A stretch of 64,000 nucleotides of DNA from Geofilum rubicundum JCM 15548 (GCF_000974365.1 NZ_BAZW01000018.1:1-64000), one strand, 5' to 3'. Numbered from the stretch's first letter, positions 1 to 12,147 are shown. The notes: generated from the letters alone by a model not told the origin. Made by a program: numbers and translations.

Positions 1-262
1 AACCCATAAACAATTCATAGTCCCGCTTAACATCCTCCTCAGTAAAAGCAATCCAATTGACCACCACATCCCACTCATAGCCGTCCACCACTCTTTTTAC
101 CGCATTTAAATCGGAATGATCTGCAACCAGTGTCCTGGCTCCGGGAATTTCCGATCTGTTGGTACCGCGATTTAGCAGATACAAATCCATGCCCATTTCA
201 ATGGCCAGACGACTTGAGGCCGTGCTGATATTCCCTGTCCCTCCAATGTAAAGAATCTTCAT
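1..262 (-). CDS. NAD-dependent epimerase/dehydratase family protein (N-terminal fragment)
   Basis: The minus strand from the ATG at 262-260 translates to MKILYIGGTGNISTASSRLA, which is the first beta strand and glycine-rich nucleotide-binding loop (GGTGNIS) of an extended short-chain dehydrogenase/epimerase. A second Rossmann strand follows (MDLYLLNRG). The reading frame stays open to the left edge (about 87 codons seen), so the catalytic part lies outside the window. The substrate cannot be told from this fragment. The gene is co-directional with the glutamyltranspeptidase gene upstream of it, about 60 bases away. Confidence 0.7.
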   Translation of the reverse strand, partial: MKILYIGGTGNISTASSRLAIEMGMDLYLLNRGTNRSEIPGARTLVADHSDLNAVKRVVDGYEWDVVVNWIAFTEEDVKRDYELFMG

Positions 263-322
263 AATTTGATATTTTTATAAAAGCCCAAATTCCACTTAAA
301 ACAAAACTGTCAGTCGGCCTGC

Positions 323-2009
323 TTAGTACCCCGCTGCCTGCCCATCTTTTCTCGATTCTGAGGCGCCATAATAAACTTTGTTTTTTTCATCCCACAGAAT
401 GGCCTGATAGCCTCCATAGCCTCCCATATCGTATTTTACCTGGTGCCCTTTTTGCATCAAGCCCCGGATGACTTCATAATCAAAACCGGTCTCCAAATTG
501 ATCCATCCGCCATCTTTCATTTGGTATCCGGTAGGTTCAGACGACTTTACATGCTGAATTCTGGGCGCATCGCCGGCTTCCTGCAATCCCATCCCAAAAT
601 CGATGAGATTAACAACCATTTGCACATGTCCCTGTGGCTGCATGCCGCCACCCATTACGCCAAAGCTCACCCAGGGCTTTCCGTCTTTGGTAATAAAACT
701 TGGAATAATCGTGTGAAACGGCCTTTTCCCAGGTTCATATACGTTGAAGTGACCTTCTTCCAAACTAAATAGTTCTCCTCTATCCTGAAGGACAAAGCCC
801 AAACCTGTGGGTGTCATTCCGCTTCCCATTCCACGATAATTGCTTTGAATCAGTGAGACCATATTTCCTTCCTCATCCGCCACCGTCAGATAAATGGTTT
901 CTCCGTGACCGAAGTCGCCAGATGGATAGGAGCTGGCAGAACGGTTCATGTCGATCAGCTTATTCCTTTCCCTGGCATATTCCTTGGAAATCAATTGGTC
1001 AATGGGAAGCTGGTTAAAATCAGGGTCGGCATAGAATTTAGCCCGGTCCTCATAAGCCAGTTTTTTGGCTTCCGTGAATAAATGCAAATAATCGATGCTT
1101 CCAAAGCCCATGGCTTTAATATCATAAAGTTCCAGGATGTTCAGAATTTGCAAAGCCGCAATCCCCTGTCCGCTAGGCGGTAACTCCCACACATCGTATC
1201 CCCGGTAATTGGTAGAAACAGGTTCCACCCATTCCGATGTATGAGAAGCCAGGTCCTCATAGGAAAGAAATCCCCCCTGCTCTTTGATATAGGCGTCGAT
1301 TGTTTTGGCGATAGATCCTTTATAAAATTCATCCTGCCTTTTTGGGCAATCAGTTCCAGGGTATTCGCAAGCGCAGGGTTTCTAAAAATTTCGCCCTTGG
1401 CCGGAATTTTTCCATCCGGCATATAGGTTTCTTTAAATCCGGCAAACTCCTGTAGAACATGCGCACTTCGTTCCAGATAATAGGCGATGAGTTCAGATAC
1501 CGGGAATCCTTCTCTGGCATATTTTATGGTTGGGGCAAGTATTTTTTCCATTGACATAGACCCAAATTTACGGTGCATTTCGAACCAGCCGTCCACACAT
1601 CCCGGCACTGAAACGGGAAGCGGCCCCAGTGCAGGAATGCTTTCATAGCCATTTTCCAGAAAATAATGGAGGGTTAGAGATTGGGGTGAACGGCCACTGG
1701 CATTAAGGCCATATAGTTTTTCAGACTTTGCATCCCAAATGATGGCAAATAAATCACCCCCACACCGCTGCCAGTTGGCTCAACCAGTCCCAGCATCGCA
1801 TTGGCAGCAATGGCCGCGTCAATGGCATTTCCACCAGCTTTTAAAATATCAAGAGCAACCTGTGTCGCAAATGGCTGGCTGGTCGCCGCCATTCCGTGTT
1901 GAGCAATGACATCCGAACGGGTAGCAAAACTTTTGCCGGTGACCCTGTCCTGAGCGAAAAGACTGCCGAATAAGGTAAAGCCTGCGAATAGCAGAATGAA
2001 TGCTTTCAT
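323..2009 (-). CDS. ggt: Gamma-glutamyltranspeptidase family protein, interrupted by two frame breaks
   Basis: This encodes an N-terminal-nucleophile hydrolase that transfers or hydrolyses gamma-glutamyl groups, for example of glutathione, probably in the periplasm. The start at 2009 gives a signal peptide (MKAFILLFAGFTLFGSLFAQ). The early part has GGNAIDAAIAAN, and the C-terminal part has GETIYLTVADEEGN with the candidate nucleophile threonine, then GLGFVLQDRG, GVMGGGMQPQGHVQ and a terminal ESRKDGQAAGY. The sequence is split over three frames. One base is missing in the C run near 1757-1761 (GVGGDLFAI is restored by adding one) and another near 1338-1345 (QKGRDEFYKGSIAKTI is restored). The repaired length, about 560 residues, is normal for the family. 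Both breaks look like single-base indels, so a sequencing artefact is more likely than a pseudogene. Confidence 0.85.
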
Positions 2010-2231
2010 GGTTGAGTGCTTGAAGTTAAAATTTGATAACAAGATAATAAGAATCCCCTTCACCTCCCAGTCCAATCCAAACTATCGTTTTTTTATCGGA
2101 TAAAAACCCTCCTTCATCAAAAGAAATCAGGATTTCTGCAACCATCATTCGGTTGAAACGTTAAAATTTATATACTTTTAGGACAAGTTTATCCTAAATG
2201 TTAAAGTTTTAAAAAACCAAAACCGATACTT

Positions 2232-3935
2232 ATGTACAAAACCAAACCCTTTGTATGGCTAGGTCTGCTTTGTTTTTCCCTAACCACAACAGCCGTAGGA
2301 GAATCGCCTCCGCTGGTGAATTTTTCTGGTCAGGTGGGCCTCTTTTACGATGGCTACAATTACGCGGAAGAAAATTACGACAGCTTTCGCCCCAGGTACC
2401 CGGACCATCTTCTGCGCTTCTCTGCGCATGCGACTTTTAGCGCCGGTAAATACTTCTCCATGCCCTTTGGCATCGACATCACCAATCAGAAAACCAATTA
2501 TCGCCTGCCTAATTTGCCGGAAGAACGATTTATCGATTACATTCAGAATCCCCGCAACAATGTCAGCGTTAACCCCACTTACAAATGGGCCCAGGCCTTT
2601 TTAGGGACGCAAACGCCCGCCTATTCGCCACTGACAACGGGGGATATTCCTATTTTCGGACTGGGCCTGGAGTTGACTCCCGGGAACTTCCTGTTTTCCC
2701 TGAACTATGGCAAATCACAAATTGGGATTAATCCGTCCCCTTTTGAGGACATCGCAGGTGCCTATGAGCAATGGATGCTGGCTTCCCGAATTGGCATCGG
2801 TCAAGCAGCCGGCACCAAATTTATTTTGCAGATGGTGAAGTTAAGCGACGACCAGCAATCCATCGATTCGAAACCGAATCATACGCAACCTTCAGAGGGC
2901 ATAACCATTGCCCCGCTCTTACAAATTAAACTGGCCGAGCAATGGCGCTTTTCCACCGAGCTGGCCACGTCGGTCTATACCGACGACCTTTTGGGACCGG
3001 ATGTGACGCCGGACAATGAGCTGACCTCACTGGCCGAAAGCTTCATCACCGTTAATGCCTCCACCAATGCCGACCTGTCCAATATTACCAGTCTGGAATG
3101 GAGGACCGACGCAGCCAGTATTGGCGGCGAGGTCCGTTATATTGGTCCGGGATTTCAACCTGTGGGCTACCGAACCATGGAGCGGGATGTGATCGACTAC
3201 AACCTCAAAACCAATTTCAGACTGTTCAATAGCAAGGTCTTATTGAGTGGCTCGACGGGTATAAGGACCAACAACCTGGAAAACACCACCATGGAATCGA
3301 CCAACCGCTTTATTGCCAATGTGAATTTGTTTACCCAGTTATCCAGGGTGGTTTCGGTGAATACCAGCTATTCGAATTTTGGATTCAGAAACAATGTGGC
3401 GTTTGATACACTGAAGGTGGAGATGATCCAGAACCTGTTTTCCGTTTCCCCTGCCTTTCAGTTCGACCGGACCAATGCCAGTCACATAATTAATACCGGT
3501 GCCTCCTTTCAGTTTTTCGATGAGTACAACATGCACGACGGACAAACGGTGTCGACGGCTTCGCAGACTTTTAATTTGGGTTATAATGTAGCCCTGAAAA
3601 GCACCCCGCTTTCGATGGGTGTCATGGGACTGTTGCTCGATAATGAAACGCCGCAGAGCCAGCTCAACCTCTACAATATCGGACTCAATGCCCGGTACCG
3701 GCTGTTGGACAAAAAACTGACGCCTTCTCTCCTCTTTTCCTTTTCAGGCATAAAAAGAAATGAGGAAACACCGGACAAGCGAAAACGGTTGAACTTAAAA
3801 ACAGACTATAAACTCACCCCAAAACTCAATTTTCGTCTGGCCTACACCTGGTCGAACTACCAGTACGGCACCACACGGCCCGATGCCGTGACCAACGAGC
3901 ACCGGGTTCAATTTTCAGTCGCCCAACGATTTTAA
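2232..3935 (+). CDS. Outer-membrane beta-barrel protein, secreted, unknown function
   Basis: The 567-residue product has an N-terminal signal peptide (MYKTKPFVWLGLLCFSLTTT). The rest alternates polar and hydrophobic residues in amphipathic strands, and the chain ends in HRVQFSVAQRF; a terminal phenylalanine is typical of outer-membrane barrels. I do not recognise a named family. It opens a run of three co-directional genes (gap of 44 bases to the next). The next two also encode exported proteins, so the barrel may be an outer-membrane anchor or channel for them; that is inference from gene order only. Confidence 0.7.
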   Translation: MYKTKPFVWLGLLCFSLTTTAVGESPPLVNFSGQVGLFYDGYNYAEENYDSFRPRYPDHLLRFSAHATFSAGKYFSMPFGIDITNQKTNYRLPNLPEERFIDYIQNPRNNVSVNPTYKWAQAFLGTQTPAYSPLTTGDIPIFGLGLELTPGNFLFSLNYGKSQIGINPSPFEDIAGAYEQWMLASRIGIGQAAGTKFILQMVKLSDDQQSIDSKPNHTQPSEGITIAPLLQIKLAEQWRFSTELATSVYTDDLLGPDVTPDNELTSLAESFITVNASTNADLSNITSLEWRTDAASIGGEVRYIGPGFQPVGYRTMERDVIDYNLKTNFRLFNSKVLLSGSTGIRTNNLENTTMESTNRFIANVNLFTQLSRVVSVNTSYSNFGFRNNVAFDTLKVEMIQNLFSVSPAFQFDRTNASHIINTGASFQFFDEYNMHDGQTVSTASQTFNLGYNVALKSTPLSMGVMGLLLDNETPQSQLNLYNIGLNARYRLLDKKLTPSLLFSFSGIKRNEETPDKRKRLNLKTDYKLTPKLNFRLAYTWSNYQYGTTRPDAVTNEHRVQFSVAQRF

Positions 3936-3979
3936 ACGAATAGCCTTTAGGCCCCAGGCCTGATATAAAACCAAATCCT

Positions 3980-6900
3980 ATGAGCATTTTACGAATTTTA
4001 CTTTTATTGGTAGTGACCACCATGACAAGCATGGCTGGTGCACAGGTGCAGGTTTCGCTGAATGTGGATGCCAATCCCACACCGAAAATAGCCGACTGGG
4101 TCAACCGCAGCGAAGTAGCCATGTTAACGGTGACCAATACCAATCCGGAACTGGAAGGACTGGAATATAAAACAATGATCACCGTGTCGGTGGACAATCA
4201 GGTGGTGGCAGAAACCAAACTGGCGCAGGTGCCGGCCCGACCGCTACCCTTTGGTTCGGAAGTCCTGCTGGCCGATGAGCTGATTCCGTATGAGGCCTTG
4301 ACCTTCTACGGCAAGACCGCAGAAACCATTGCCCAAACTGGCATGTTGCCTGCCGGGGTATATTCCTTTTGTGTGTCGCTGGTGGATTTAAACAACAAAA
4401 CCCTATCCACACCGGAAGAGGTTTGTCGCCCCATGTTCATTACCAGCTATCAAACACCGGAACTCATCTATCCGCACAGCAATGCGGCCATACAATCCAT
4501 GCTCCTTCAGGGAACTGAGTTTGTATGGACCCCCATAACACCTTCACCACCGGCCGATTTGGGCGTGAAATACATCGTAACCATTTCGGAAGTTTACGAG
4601 CACCAATCGCCCTCCCAGGCCTTTCTGGCCAATTTCCCACTGGTGGAAGAAGAGGTGATCGGATCGAACCGACTGCTGTGGCCCACCGATTTGGATGTAC
4701 CCGACGATTCCACCCAATATGTATGGGCCGTTAAGGCGGTCACCATGGACGATGAGCCGTACCACACAGAAAATGCCGGTTTCTCAGCACCGGGCACCTT
4801 CCTGGTGCAACCCGATAACCCCATGGCTAAAATGGGTGGTGGCGACGAGGAAGGTGGTGAGAAAAATGGCGGCGAAGAAAATGAGGGACCGCCCGTAACA
4901 CCCGGAACGCTGGCAGCCAGTGATACGCTGTATGCGGGACTCAACGGTGAATTTGAGGTCCTCGTGAACAATGTGCAGGTGGACAACGGCAAATACACAG
5001 GAGAAGGAACGGTCTTTGTCCAATGGCTCAATGCCCGCGTGGAAGTCGCTTTTGACAGCATCGTGGTGGATGTGAACAAGCAACTGGCCGAGGGAAAAAT
5101 CATTGCGGTCATTCATGAGGATGCCCCGGTTTACCCCGTCCAATGGGCACTGGAAGCCACCGCCAATGTGCCATTCAACAATCAAATAGCCAACAGCATC
5201 GTCAATTGGGTGGAAAACACGACGCAACAGACCATCCCCTTTAACAATCTGACAGAATATACCACGCCGGTCAAGGTGCCTTTGGGACTCGTTTTTCCCG
5301 ATGGAAACGAATTGGCCATCCACGAAATGGCCTTCCAGCCCAACAAATCAGAATTCAATCTGATTGCCGCCAAAGCGGTTCCCCCGTCCTGGGGAACCAC
5401 GCGTTTGGGATTCAAAGCTACCAACATACGTTTTCACCCCACCAGCATAGAAATGCCACCGGAACGCATTGAATTGGTGGAAGACATCACCCTGGGCAAT
5501 GCCGGCAACGACATGGTCTTCGTCTTTAAGAAACCCGACACCAACCATCTGGGGTGTTTTATTGAATGGGATGATGATGGCTTCTCGGAATATGGCATAG
5601 AGGTGGAAACACTGTTTACACGCGATTGGATGGTGCCCTCACCGGACAATGACCCGAACAAAAAAGTTGCCGCCAGTCTGTCGGCCAACGGCACCGACTG
5701 GGACGATCTGATTCTGGGAGGGACCCTGGAAAAAGCCGAAATTGTTGGTGCAGGTGGCATCACCATTCTGGGGGATAGTCTCTACTACGATTTCTCAGAT
5801 TTTTTAAATCCGCCAGCCATCACCTTCCCCGAAAACTATCCGGGAGATACCACCGAAACCTTTAGAGGTTTCTACATGCAAGCCCTGGAAATGGAAATGC
5901 CGGAAGCCTGGCAGACCCAGGCCAACAACCAGCCTAAAATTGCTGTCTATGATATGATCATCGACAACATGGGCATTACCATGCTGGCCGAAGCCACCAG
6001 TGTCCTTCAGTTTCCCGATGCCAAGGTGGCCGATCTGATTGCCAGTATTGACACGGTGCATGTGGAACTCATTGCCAACTCGCTCATCGAAGCGGGTGTT
6101 AAGGGACGCGTCGGACTGCCGGTCAGTAAAAAGGATTCCATTCAGAATCCGCTGGAATATGTGGCCCTCTTTAACAACCCGCAATTACCCGGCGAGCCGG
6201 TCAGCTTTCAGCTCACGGTGTCGCCTACCGGACCGGTCAATGCGCACATGCTCAAGGGTGAACTGGAACTGGCGCAGACCTCCAACATCATGGCGCACAT
6301 CGAAAAGGACCATAAGACCTTCGACATCGATCTGGATGGGGAATTTAAATGGACCAACATCACCCTGGGACCGGTCAAAAGCGTCAATATGGGATTGAAC
6401 TTTCAGGGACTGGGCATGAGTTACGACTCAACCAACGCCCTGGAAATGGGCTTCAATATTGGCAGCTGGTCCTTTGCCAGTCCCCAAAAAATGCTGGCCA
6501 ACTTCCCGGTCACCATCGATGAAATTGACTACACCATGCTGCCGCCTCAGCCGGGACAGCTCATGCGCGGTCGGGTTAATTTTGATGTGATATTTAACCT
6601 CACCTCCAATATTGGCGGCATGTCGGGACTGGGTGTTGAGTTTGCCATTGAAAACAATACCGGGGGACAAAAATTCTATCCGCAATACATTGGCACCCAG
6701 ATAGACTCCATCAGTGTACACGCCAACCTGTCGGCCGTCAACATCAAAGGCGCCATTGGGTTCAGAAACGACGATCCGGTGTATGGCAATGGTTTTATTG
6801 GCGAACTCAGCGCTGAATTTAAGGCGGTAGGCATTCAGGTGAGTGCTTTGGCTGAATTTGGCAATACCGCCTACCTAAACAACAATGAAATTTATCGTTA

Positions 6901-8739
6901 CTGGCGGGTAGAGGCAGGTGTCGTACTGCCAGCTCCGGGTGTGGTATTTATGCCGGGCGTAGCCTTCAGAGGCTTTGGCGGCGGCGCCTTTTACAATATG
7001 GAGGCGGCCCTTTCGGGCACTACCTATAATTTCACACCCCAAAAATCGTCCCTCGGCTTTAGAGCCATGGCCACGTTGGCCACAACGCCCAAAGAAGATG
7101 GCTTCAATGCCGATGTGGGATTGCTCGGACAGTTTTCGACCAGTGGCGGACTCACTTACATTGCCTTTACGGGCGACTTTTGGGTGGGGGCTGACCTGAC
7201 GAGTGCTTCCCGCGCTAAAGCCAAAATTGATGGCAACTTGTCGGCCGCCTACAACTTTCCCGACAGGCACTTCAACTTCTCAACCAACGTGAATGTGAAT
7301 GCGCCACCCATTACAACGCCGAGTCCGGTCAACATGGTGCTCGACATCGATGGCAAAAACAACCAGTGGTACTTTAAATTTGGAGAGCCCCAAAACCTGA
7401 ATATGGTCCGCATTCTGGGTGTTAACCTCTATGAATACCTGATGTTTGGTAATCACATTCCCACGCCCAACGGCTTTACACCGACCTTCCGGAATGCCTA
7501 TCACGGAGCGGTTGGTCACTACCCCGGCGGTAGCGTCGGCAATGGTGGTGTTGGCGGTGCCACACAAACGGGATCCGGTTTTGCACTGGGTGTTGGGTTC
7601 ATGTTCGATAAAAGCGATCAAAAACACCTCACCGGTAATTACTACCTGGCCTACCAGTTGGGCGCCGGCGCGGAACTCCACCTGGCTTCATGAATTACAG
7701 TGGCAGTTGCAATGGTTACGACCCCATTGGTATTAATGGATGGCGAGCCAGTGGCGGATTGGGCTTTTATGGTACGGCAGGTGCTCAGGTGAAACGCATT
7801 GGAGGCACCCTGAAAGACAAGACCTGGAATCTGGCCAGTCTGGCAGCCGGTGCCTGGATATATGGCGAATTCCCCAACCCCTACTATGCAGCCGGTGCCA
7901 TATCGGGACATGCCAATATCTTTAAAGTAATCGATGTGAGTTTCCATAAGGAATTTGAAGTAGGCGCCCAGTGCGGAAACGCCGCTGTAGGCGGCGCAGC
8001 TCCTGTCCAGCAAGGCGATGTGGCCGCCGATCAGCAGCAGAAGTTGATTCAGTATGTCAATCCCTCACAGAGCTACAACTTCCCGGTAGAGACGCCTCTT
8101 GCGGTGAAGTTTGGACTGATTCCCGATGAAGTATTTGACGTATCTGAACAACAAGCCAACGGAACCATTTTGAACCGCACCTTCAAAATGGTAGTAACGC
8201 CCAACTTGCAGGTCAAAGATGAGAACGACAACTGGAGTGTGGTCGGGCTGAATTCGACTCAGAACAATCTGGGTGAATTTTTGTATACTGTAATGGGCTC
8301 TCTCAATGAGATGCAACAACCATTAATGCCAGCCACCAATGTCTCAACTGGCGGATCAGGTTCAGGGACCGGAACGGGATCCATGCCTGCTTTTAACACC
8401 ATGGTGTTCCAAAACATAGCGAACGGAGGATCAACACCATCCGGAGAAACTTCTGGCGGACTGGCCACGGGTGGTCTTGGACTGTCACTGGCTTATCCGG
8501 TAGAGCCACCGCCGCCATCCTATGGCGATTTGCCGCCAACGCCCGCGCCACCAGTCAATAATCTGGAGGACGACAAGAGTTACCGCTTTGTGGTAACAGC
8601 CACCTTAAAGGAATATAAAAACGGCAATTGGGTGGATGCCCTTAAGAATAATGGAACCCCGGTCACGCAAACAGTTCAAAAAAACTTTAGAACCGGTCCC
8701 ATGGAGATCGTCCAACAAACATTTCAATTGAGCATGTAA
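3980..8739 (+). CDS. Giant exported protein of about 1,590 residues, unknown function, one frame break
   Basis: A signal peptide (MSILRILLLLVVTTMTSMAGA) is followed by immunoglobulin-like segments (FVWTPITPSPP, YVWAVKAVTMDDEPY), an acidic glycine linker near residues 280-300 (GGGDEEGGEKNGGEENEG), and a long beta-rich region with glycine-rich stretches (RGFGGGAFYNMEAA). The reading frame stops at 7691-7693 with TGA inside ATGA, and a second frame starts at 7690 and runs to 8739. Adding one base joins them as GAELHLAS-MNYSGSCNGYD without a gap in similarity of composition, so I read one gene with an indel; translational coupling of two genes is the alternative. The C-terminal part holds a proline-rich spacer (PPPPSYGDLPPTPAPP). 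It lies in the middle of the exported trio. Confidence 0.6.
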
Positions 8740-8763
8740 CCCTAACCAGAAAAACTAATACAT

Positions 8764-10863
8764 ATGATACATACAACTAGATACTTGTTAATAATATGCT
8801 TCATCGCCCTCTCTTTTTCCCAAAAGACGGTGGCACAAGAAGAAGCATTTTCGGCCACCATCCAAATACGTGGTCGCTATGTGGAAGGCACTGGCATTGA
8901 ATTGCGGTACTTTCCCGACCGGCGCGCCGTTCTTTTGAACGGTCTGCAAAGGGGTCTTGTGCTTGAAAGAGCGGTGGGCAATGGCGAATTTGAGGAATTG
9001 GCCCTTCTGCAGCCCTATAGTGACCAGCAATGGGAAACAGCCATTGCGGCGGCTGAGACCGATTCCGAAACCCAGGACTATCTGGATCTAGCCTATCATT
9101 TTCTGCAGTCGGCCACCACTCCCTCGGGCGGTAACTTCAGTTTTGAGGAGGGCATCAGCGAAATGCGCCAGCAAAGAGCCGATGAAGATTTTGAGTATGC
9201 CGTTTTTGTCCTCTCCGCCGTTCGTGAAGCCCAGGTGGCCGAAGCACTGGCCCTGAGCTATACCGACAGTGATGTGCAGCCAGGCGCCACCTATACTTAC
9301 CGGGTAAGACCGGTTGAGGAGCACCCGCTTTACCGGGTGAATCCCGCGCCTTTTACCATGGAAGCGGTGGTGGACAATGAAGCGTACCAAAACGAAGTTT
9401 ACGTGTACGAGGGAGATACCGAGTTGAACTTTGCCTGGGAAGAAACGGAGCACCTGAGTGGTTATTTTGTGGAGCGGCGGGCTCCCGGAGAAACAGATTT
9501 CACACCCCTTAACGAGGCGCCCCTCTATAATTTGAGCGGACAGCTCAATTATGAAAACGCCAGAGGTAGCTACCGCGAAGAGGATCTGGTCAATTACCAG
9601 ACCTACACCTACCGCTTTTATGCCAGCAATCTGTATGGCGAGCGGGTGCTGGTCGACGAGGTGAAGGCCATGCCGCGAGATCGCACGCCTCCGGAACAGC
9701 CCTATCTGGAAAAACCCGAGCATGTAGCACCGCGTGAGGTACTGGTGAAGTGGCAGATGAATGAAAATCCGGCAGAAGACCTCATGGGCTTTGCCGTGGC
9801 CCGATCCGATGCGCCTGAAGGAGATTTCCGTTTATTGCATAACGAATTATTGCCGGCAGCAACCCGCACATTCACCGACACTTCCTTTGTGGAAGGCGCC
9901 AGAAATTATTACGTGGTTCAGGCGGTGGACACCGCCTTCAACGTCAGCTCTTCCTTTCCGGTGGCCGTGACTTTAATAGATACCGTACCACCGGTCCAGC
10001 CCATTATTGAATCGGGCGTGATCGATTCATTGGGGGTTGTGACCCTGACCATGACCCAAAATCCCGAAAGGGATTTAATGGGCTACCGTATTTTCAGGGC
10101 CAATGATCCCGAACACGAATTCTCGGTTATCCGCGAAGGCTTTTTAGAGATCGATTCGATGGAACAGCAGGTGCAGCTGGTCTTTACCGACACGGTGACA
10201 CTTAATTCACTGACACCCGCCATTTATTACCGGGCCAGAGCCCTTGATTTCAACCACAACCAATCAGAGTTTTCGGACATCCTGCGCGTGGAGCGTCCCG
10301 ATACCATTGCCCCCACCACGCCTGTATTCAAGCGTCTGGTCAATAGCACCGACCAAATAGACTTATACTTTGCCTTGAGCGAGAGCGAGGATGTGGTGGA
10401 GCAGATCCTTTACAGAAAGACGTCGATAGAAGCCCCCTGGATGGCATACGCTACCATAGCAGCACCGCAAACGCAGTTTACCGACACTGAAGTGGAACAA
10501 GGAACCACCTATTATTACTCCATGAGGGCGCGGGACAACAGCGGTAACTTTTCGACTTATGCCCATCCGGTCTTTGGAAAGGCCTATGACAATGGGGTGC
10601 GTGAAGTGGTTAGCGATTTAACGCTGACCGAGGAAGAAGGTACCATCACCCTGAACTGGGCTTATGAAGGTATGAACGAAGACACCTTCTTTGTCATTTA
10701 CCGAACCGACAATCAGGGCAGACTAAAAACGCACCGACGTGCTGAAGGACTGAGCTTTTCGGAGCCGCTCAGAGGTGAGGGACCATTGAGCTATGCTGTT
10801 AGGACGCACACCACGGATGGTGGGCAATCGCCCATGAGTGAGGTGGTGACTTATGAACCTTAG
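8764..10863 (+). CDS. Secreted protein with multiple fibronectin type III-like domains
   Basis: This 699-residue protein has a signal peptide (MIHTTRYLLIICFIALSFSQ). At least four repeated modules of 90-100 residues follow, each with a domain-ending YYRARALDFN-, YYSMRARDNS- or YYVVQAVDTA-type strand and a D-T-x-P-P-x-x-P linker (RDRTPPEQP, IDTVPPVQP, PDTIAPTTP). These are typical of fibronectin III-like domains in Bacteroidota surface proteins. It starts 24 bases after the giant exported protein and closes the trio. There is no recognisable T9SS C-terminal sorting domain, so how it is held at the surface is unclear. A hairpin terminator lies just downstream. Confidence 0.7.
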   Translation: MIHTTRYLLIICFIALSFSQKTVAQEEAFSATIQIRGRYVEGTGIELRYFPDRRAVLLNGLQRGLVLERAVGNGEFEELALLQPYSDQQWETAIAAAETDSETQDYLDLAYHFLQSATTPSGGNFSFEEGISEMRQQRADEDFEYAVFVLSAVREAQVAEALALSYTDSDVQPGATYTYRVRPVEEHPLYRVNPAPFTMEAVVDNEAYQNEVYVYEGDTELNFAWEETEHLSGYFVERRAPGETDFTPLNEAPLYNLSGQLNYENARGSYREEDLVNYQTYTYRFYASNLYGERVLVDEVKAMPRDRTPPEQPYLEKPEHVAPREVLVKWQMNENPAEDLMGFAVARSDAPEGDFRLLHNELLPAATRTFTDTSFVEGARNYYVVQAVDTAFNVSSSFPVAVTLIDTVPPVQPIIESGVIDSLGVVTLTMTQNPERDLMGYRIFRANDPEHEFSVIREGFLEIDSMEQQVQLVFTDTVTLNSLTPAIYYRARALDFNHNQSEFSDILRVERPDTIAPTTPVFKRLVNSTDQIDLYFALSESEDVVEQILYRKTSIEAPWMAYATIAAPQTQFTDTEVEQGTTYYYSMRARDNSGNFSTYAHPVFGKAYDNGVREVVSDLTLTEEEGTITLNWAYEGMNEDTFFVIYRTDNQGRLKTHRRAEGLSFSEPLRGEGPLSYAVRTHTTDGGQSPMSEVVTYEP

Positions 10864-10879
10864 TGAATAACTAATCGAA

Positions 10880-12147
10880 TTATGCTTTCAAGGGCTCGGT
10901 ACCAACCGGGCCCTTTCTTAATTCTATGATGGTAATTTCAGGTGGCATTCCCACGCGGGCTGGCAAGCCATGGTAGCCCAGTCCGCGATTCACGTATAAG
11001 AACTTATTGCCTTCGCGGTAGATGCCGGCCCAGCGTTTTTGGATGTATTGTGCGGGACTCCATTTAAAATCGCCCTTCTCAATGCCAAACTGCATGCCAT
11101 GCGTGTGACCTGCCAAGGTCAGGTCGAAGAAGTCCTGTGGCAATATCTGCTTATCCCAATGGTCGGGATCGTGCGACATCAACAAATTAAAAGGCTGATC
11201 TTTGAGACCTTGGGAGGCCATATTCAAATCACCCTTGCGTGGCTGTGAGGCGGTTCCCCAGTTCTCGACCCCTCCCAGCCCAATGGAATCACCCTTGCGG
11301 TTTAGTACAAGGGATTCATTGCGCAGTAGGGTAAATCCAATCTTGCGGTGCCCATCCACAATACCCGCGAAATTGGCCTCTTTCTGAGCCTTTGACGACC
11401 AGCGGCTATAATTGCCATAATCGTGGTTGCCGAGTATGGAGTATTTACCCATGGGCGCCTTCAATTCAGCGAAAATCGTTTCCCAGCCGTTGACCTCCTC
11501 GGCAAAATTATTGACCAGGTCACCCGTAAAAAGAATCATATCGGGCTGCTCGGCATTAACCAGTTTAACAGCCTCTCTCAAGGATCCCGGTTATCGCCAA
11601 AACTGCCAATGTGCAAATCCGATATTTGAGCGATGCGCATCCCATCAAAGCCATCCGGCAAATTGGGGAAGGACAAGCGAAGGTGGCGGGTATAGAAAGC
11701 AAAGCGACCCTGAAAAGCACCAAAGAGCAAGGAGACAAAAGGAGCCGTAGCCATGATAATGCCCATCTGACTCAAAAACTTGCGTCGCGTAATCCGCGGG
11801 TAATGGTGCACCTTCTCCTCCGGCTTTCGACGCTTTCTGTTAACCATGAGCTGCAAAGCACTGAAACCGGTATAAAAAAACTTCGCGATATAAACCATTA
11901 AGAAGAAGAGCAGAAACCAACCAAAATCCACATAAATCTGTGCAGAATCCGTAGTCGGCATCCGCCATCCCATATGAATAAAACCAATAATGGACGTCAA
12001 AGGCATCAGTCCGAAAAGAAAAAGGGCAGACAGTTTTCCGGTCAGATGGTTAAAAAGGTCGCTCTTCCGCCACCTCCAAAACAGATAGGCGTCAATCATC
12101 ACCACCAACACCACCATCAACCAAACCAACTCAAAATGAAACTTCAT
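10880..12147 (-). CDS. Membrane-anchored metallophosphoesterase (YkuE-like), one frame break
   Basis: This is a calcineurin-type phosphoesterase attached to the inner membrane. The start at 12147 gives MKFHFELVWLMVVLVVMIDA, the first of several hydrophobic segments within the first 120 residues. The two-metal site is complete: DLHIGSFGDNRD, GDLVNN, GNHDYG, SHDPDHWD and GHTHGMQ. The frame is broken at about 11580, between GDNRD and LREAVKLVN; adding one base restores a single protein of about 420 residues, the usual length of this family. Its substrate is unknown; relatives have been linked to lipid or UDP-sugar phosphoesters, but nothing here decides that. It stands alone, convergent with the exported trio. 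Confidence 0.85.
10890..10915. terminator. Hairpin terminator shared by convergent genes
   Basis: An 11-base stem (AAGGGCTCGGT, loop ACCA, ACCGGGCCCTT, one G-T pair) is followed on the plus strand by TCTT. It lies 27 bases after the fibronectin-III gene and overlaps the last codons of the convergent metallophosphoesterase gene. Confidence 0.65.

Noticed and set aside
811-1017. Small plus-strand frames inside the glutamyltranspeptidase gene
   Set aside because: They are shadows of the minus-strand coding region with no features of their own.
323-2009. ggt as a pseudogene
   Set aside because: Both breaks are single-base losses, the catalytic threonine and C-terminus are intact, and the same error type occurs throughout the window.
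7690-8739. Separate 349-residue gene overlapping the giant exported gene by ATGA
   Set aside because: The sequence continues the previous protein smoothly once one base is added, and it lacks a signal peptide of its own while both neighbours have one. I cannot exclude a coupled gene.
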